In this document: positions 30,021 to 32,455 of the stretch, piece by piece | Numbering within the stretch: position 1 is the stretch's first letter | Layout: each line of letters opens with the position of its first letter | Origin: Lishizhenia tianjinensis | GTDB lineage: Bacteria; Bacteroidota; Bacteroidia; Flavobacteriales_D; Crocinitomicaceae | Direction: 5' to 3' | Assembly: GCA_945863425.1 (NCBI GenBank) | Contig: CAMBBW010000009.1 | Coordinates: forward strand, 1 to 32,455 | Length of the DNA stretch: 32,455 bases | Translations under genes and position numbers: made by a program | Notes under the pieces: model-generated | What the model was told of the DNA's origin: nothing | Databases searched by the model: none | Seen by the model: the letters and a program-made list of their open reading frames with translations, nothing else

Positions 30021-30028
30021 TAAATTTG
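30021..30028 (+). promoter_or_regulatory. Candidate -7 element (TAAATTTG) upstream of the GT2 gene
   Basis: Exact TAnnTTTG match, 22 bp before ATG 30051. Confidence 0.4.
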
Positions 30029-30050
30029 TTGACTTATCAGGAAAGTTTTT

Positions 30051-31070
30051 ATGCGAAAAATATCGATTGTAATTCCTTGCCGAAATGAAAAACTATACAT
30101 TGAAGAGTGCATTAGGGCTATAAATAGTGCTTTTCTTCCTGATGATTTTATTTCAAAGATTTATGTAGTTGATGGAATGAGTGACGATGGTACTCGTGAA
30201 ATAGTTCAGGCTTTGCAGCAGGAATTTAGCGATGTTTATTTAATTAATAATGAGAAACAACTTACTCCATTTGCCTTTAACTTAGGGATTTATGCAGGAG
30301 GAAAAGTAGATTATGTGCAGATCATTGGTGCTAGGCATATAATATCCGAGAATTATTTAATTGAGTGCGTTCGAATACTTCAAGAAGATTCTTCTATTTG
30401 GTGCGTTGGGGGAAAGATAATAAATGAATATACATCTAAAGTGAGTAAGGCAGTTTCTTTGGCGATGTCAACAAGTTTTGGGATGGGGATAGGTAATTTT
30501 AGAACGTTAAAAGTATCTGGTTTTACCGATACCGTTACAAGTCCAATGTATCCTTATCATGTTTTTGAAAAAATTGGTTTTTTCGATGAGGTTCTTATTC
30601 GAAATCAGGATGATGATTTTAATTTTAGAGTAACAAAAGCCTCGGGTAAGATTTATTTTGAGGCAGGAATTTTTTTGAAATATTTCGTTAGAGGAAATTA
30701 TAAAAATTTATGGAGACAATTTTTTCAATATGGCTACTGGAAGGTCTTTGTAAATAAAAAACATCGTATAATAACTACGCTTCGCCAGATAGTGCCACCA
30801 TGCTTTGTTATTTATTTTATGCTTTTTCCATTTGTGTTTTTTCTTGGGAATTTATTTGGGTTGGTAGCTCTAATGCCACTAATCATATATCTAATTTTAA
30901 ATCTCATTAATTCATACAAAGTAAAAACGAAAGACATCGAGTTTTATCAAATTGCACTAGTTTTTCCAATTCTTCATTTGAGTTATGGTTTTGGGTATCT
31001 GAGAGGTTTATTTGATTTTTTCATTTTGAATAAAAAACCATCTGAAAGGAATAAGCAAATGACTAGATGA
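30051..31070 (+). CDS. Glycosyltransferase, GT2 family (ExoA-like)
   Basis: 339 aa; ISIVIPCRNEKLYIEECIRAI, VVDGMSDDGTREIV, RNQDDDFNFRVTKASGKIYF, C-terminal TM segments. Confidence 0.9.
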   Translation: MRKISIVIPCRNEKLYIEECIRAINSAFLPDDFISKIYVVDGMSDDGTREIVQALQQEFSDVYLINNEKQLTPFAFNLGIYAGGKVDYVQIIGARHIISENYLIECVRILQEDSSIWCVGGKIINEYTSKVSKAVSLAMSTSFGMGIGNFRTLKVSGFTDTVTSPMYPYHVFEKIGFFDEVLIRNQDDDFNFRVTKASGKIYFEAGIFLKYFVRGNYKNLWRQFFQYGYWKVFVNKKHRIITTLRQIVPPCFVIYFMLFPFVFFLGNLFGLVALMPLIIYLILNLINSYKVKTKDIEFYQIALVFPILHLSYGFGYLRGLFDFFILNKKPSERNKQMTR

Positions 31071-31384
31071 TATTCCTTTCTCTAACCTTATTATTCGATA
31101 AATTTCAACTCGATTCCCTCCAAAGTTTTAAAGCATTGGCAATGGAAAAACCTTTGTTATTGGGGGTTGATGGCGAGGCGCGAAATCATTTTATAACGAA
31201 AGCTCAAGCTGGGCTATTTTTTGAGCCAGAAAATGCTAATGAATTAGCAAAACAAGTTCGGTTATTGTCAGAAAATCCTGAAATGATCGTGAAAATGGGG
31301 AAGAATGCTCGGAAATACGTGGGTGAGTTTTTTAATCGGGATATATTAGCACAATCATTCCAAAAACAACTCAACGATTTGTAA
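31067..31384 (+). pseudogene. Remnant of a GT4 glycosyltransferase (C-terminal fragment)
   Basis: 105-aa ORF with KALAMEKPLLLGVDGEARNHFITKAQAGLFFEPENANELAKQVRLLSENPEMIVKMGKNARKYV, the C-terminal part of GT4 enzymes of the WbuB-like type. Most of the protein is absent; IPSK reads in a different frame just upstream of a T run. Confidence 0.78.
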
Positions 31385-31546
31385 AGAAATGAATTTGTAT
31401 TGTGCACTTTGTATCATGATTAAGTTGAGGTATTTGTTTCATCCCTAGTTATTACTGTTTTTTCTTATTTATTTTAACCATACAAACAAAAGTCATTTTT
31501 TTGCAACTTTTGAATGCCCAATTTTGCTATTATTTAAATAAATACT

Positions 31547-32455
31547 ATGTTACAATTCTTTTCTGCAAGTACACGTATGGTTAACACAAAAAGAGGTGTT
31601 GCCGAATTAATGGAGGCATCCATGGGAGATCATTTTTCAAATGCTGATTTGTTGATTTTTCATTCGTCAATTGGGCATAATTTTCAAGAAATTTTGTATC
31701 AAGCCAAAGAAATGGCCCCTAATGCGCGCATACTTGCGGCTTCTTGTTGCGGCGTTGTTGGGAAAGAAGGAGTGAGTGAATCAATGAAGGATATTGCGTT
31801 AATGGCAATTAAAGGTACTGAGTTTAAAATCGCAAGTACGGATGGTATTTTTGGTTATAATTCCTATGTTAAATCAAAGGAAATGGCACATAACTTGAAA
31901 TCTCAATGTGATGGAATTAATATGATTTATTTTCTGGCATCTGGAATTGATATTGATGACGATGCTTGTATCAAAGGAATAGAAGAAGTATTTGGTTCAG
32001 AAGTAACAATTTTTGGAGCCACATCTGCCGATAACATGAAAGGATTTGTCAATTACCAAGGAGTTGATAATCAAGTTACAGAACATGGAGCATATATGGT
32101 TGGATTTTGCGATTCTTCATTGAAAGTGGAAACACAAGCAACTCATGGTTTTGTTGCCGTGGGAGAGCCATTGGTCGTTACGAAGTCTACTGGAAATATT
32201 ATCGAGGAATTTAATAATAAACCAGCGTGGGAAGAGTATTTAAACCGTCTTGGTTTACCCACAGACTCAACATGTGGAGATTCTATTCCTATTGGAGCTT
32301 TAGGGGAAAAACTGAGCCCAGAACTTGCTAAAGAATATGGAAATGAACATTTATTGAGAGTAGTAACGAAACATGAGGGTTCACACATGCATTATGCTAC
32401 CACCTGTCCTGTTGGGACTGAGCTTTGGTTAACGAAACGCGATGAGGACTTAATA
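31547..32455 (+). CDS. FIST N-/C-domain signal-transduction protein (partial, 3' end beyond right edge)
   Basis: Open frame from ATG 31547 to the edge (303 codons): MLQFFSASTRMVNTKRGVAELMEASMGDHFSNADLLIFHSSIGHNFQEILYQAKEMAPNARILAASCCGVVGKEGVSESM...TIFGATSADNMKGFVNYQGV...CPVGTELWLTKRDEDLI. Absent from the ORF track. Confidence 0.85.
   Translation, partial: MLQFFSASTRMVNTKRGVAELMEASMGDHFSNADLLIFHSSIGHNFQEILYQAKEMAPNARILAASCCGVVGKEGVSESMKDIALMAIKGTEFKIASTDGIFGYNSYVKSKEMAHNLKSQCDGINMIYFLASGIDIDDDACIKGIEEVFGSEVTIFGATSADNMKGFVNYQGVDNQVTEHGAYMVGFCDSSLKVETQATHGFVAVGEPLVVTKSTGNIIEEFNNKPAWEEYLNRLGLPTDSTCGDSIPIGALGEKLSPELAKEYGNEHLLRVVTKHEGSHMHYATTCPVGTELWLTKRDEDLI

Noticed and set aside
29828-30088. 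86-aa ORF spanning the ligase-like gene end and the GT2 start
   Set aside because: Out of frame with both genes, mostly hydrophobic/Phe-rich AT-driven translation.
32143-32388. 81-aa minus-strand ORF at the right edge
   Set aside because: Antisense to the FIST coding region, which is open over the whole span.
1-32455. CRISPR arrays, tRNA/rRNA genes, transposases, or a defence island
   Set aside because: I looked for spaced repeats, tRNA-like stems with CCA, and transposase or nuclease/helicase motifs in the ORFs and gaps and found none.

Overview
The window looks like a Bacteroidota chromosome, probably Flavobacteriales (inferred from gene content and TAnnTTTG promoter motifs). It has four parts. 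(1) A complete-looking minus-strand complex I operon, nuoA to nuoN, with nuoN cut by the left edge. (2) A housekeeping block: a small lipoprotein, yajC, a DUF1573 lipoprotein, nusB, a Leu/Glu-type dehydrogenase, an MsbA-like ABC exporter, a NUDIX hydrolase, a TlpA-like thioredoxin, murA, a DUF4290 protein and purL. (3) A plus-strand surface-polysaccharide cluster: flippase, Wzy-like protein, LbH acyltransferase, glycosyltransferases, an O-antigen ligase-like protein and a glycosyltransferase remnant. (4) The 5' part of a FIST-domain protein running off the right edge; nuoN and the FIST gene are absent from the ORF track. The most notable observation is that nuoG is split by one in-frame TGA at 7617-7619. 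The frame is otherwise open on both sides and all visible Fe-S motifs are kept. It could be an assembly or sequencing error, a real nonsense mutation, or recoding/reinitiation. Second is a decayed GT4 C-terminus at 31067-31384, where a conserved motif (IPSKVFKALAMEKPLLLG) can be restored by adding one T to a T run. I saw no clearly new multi-gene defence or mobile system, CRISPR array, tRNA or rRNA.
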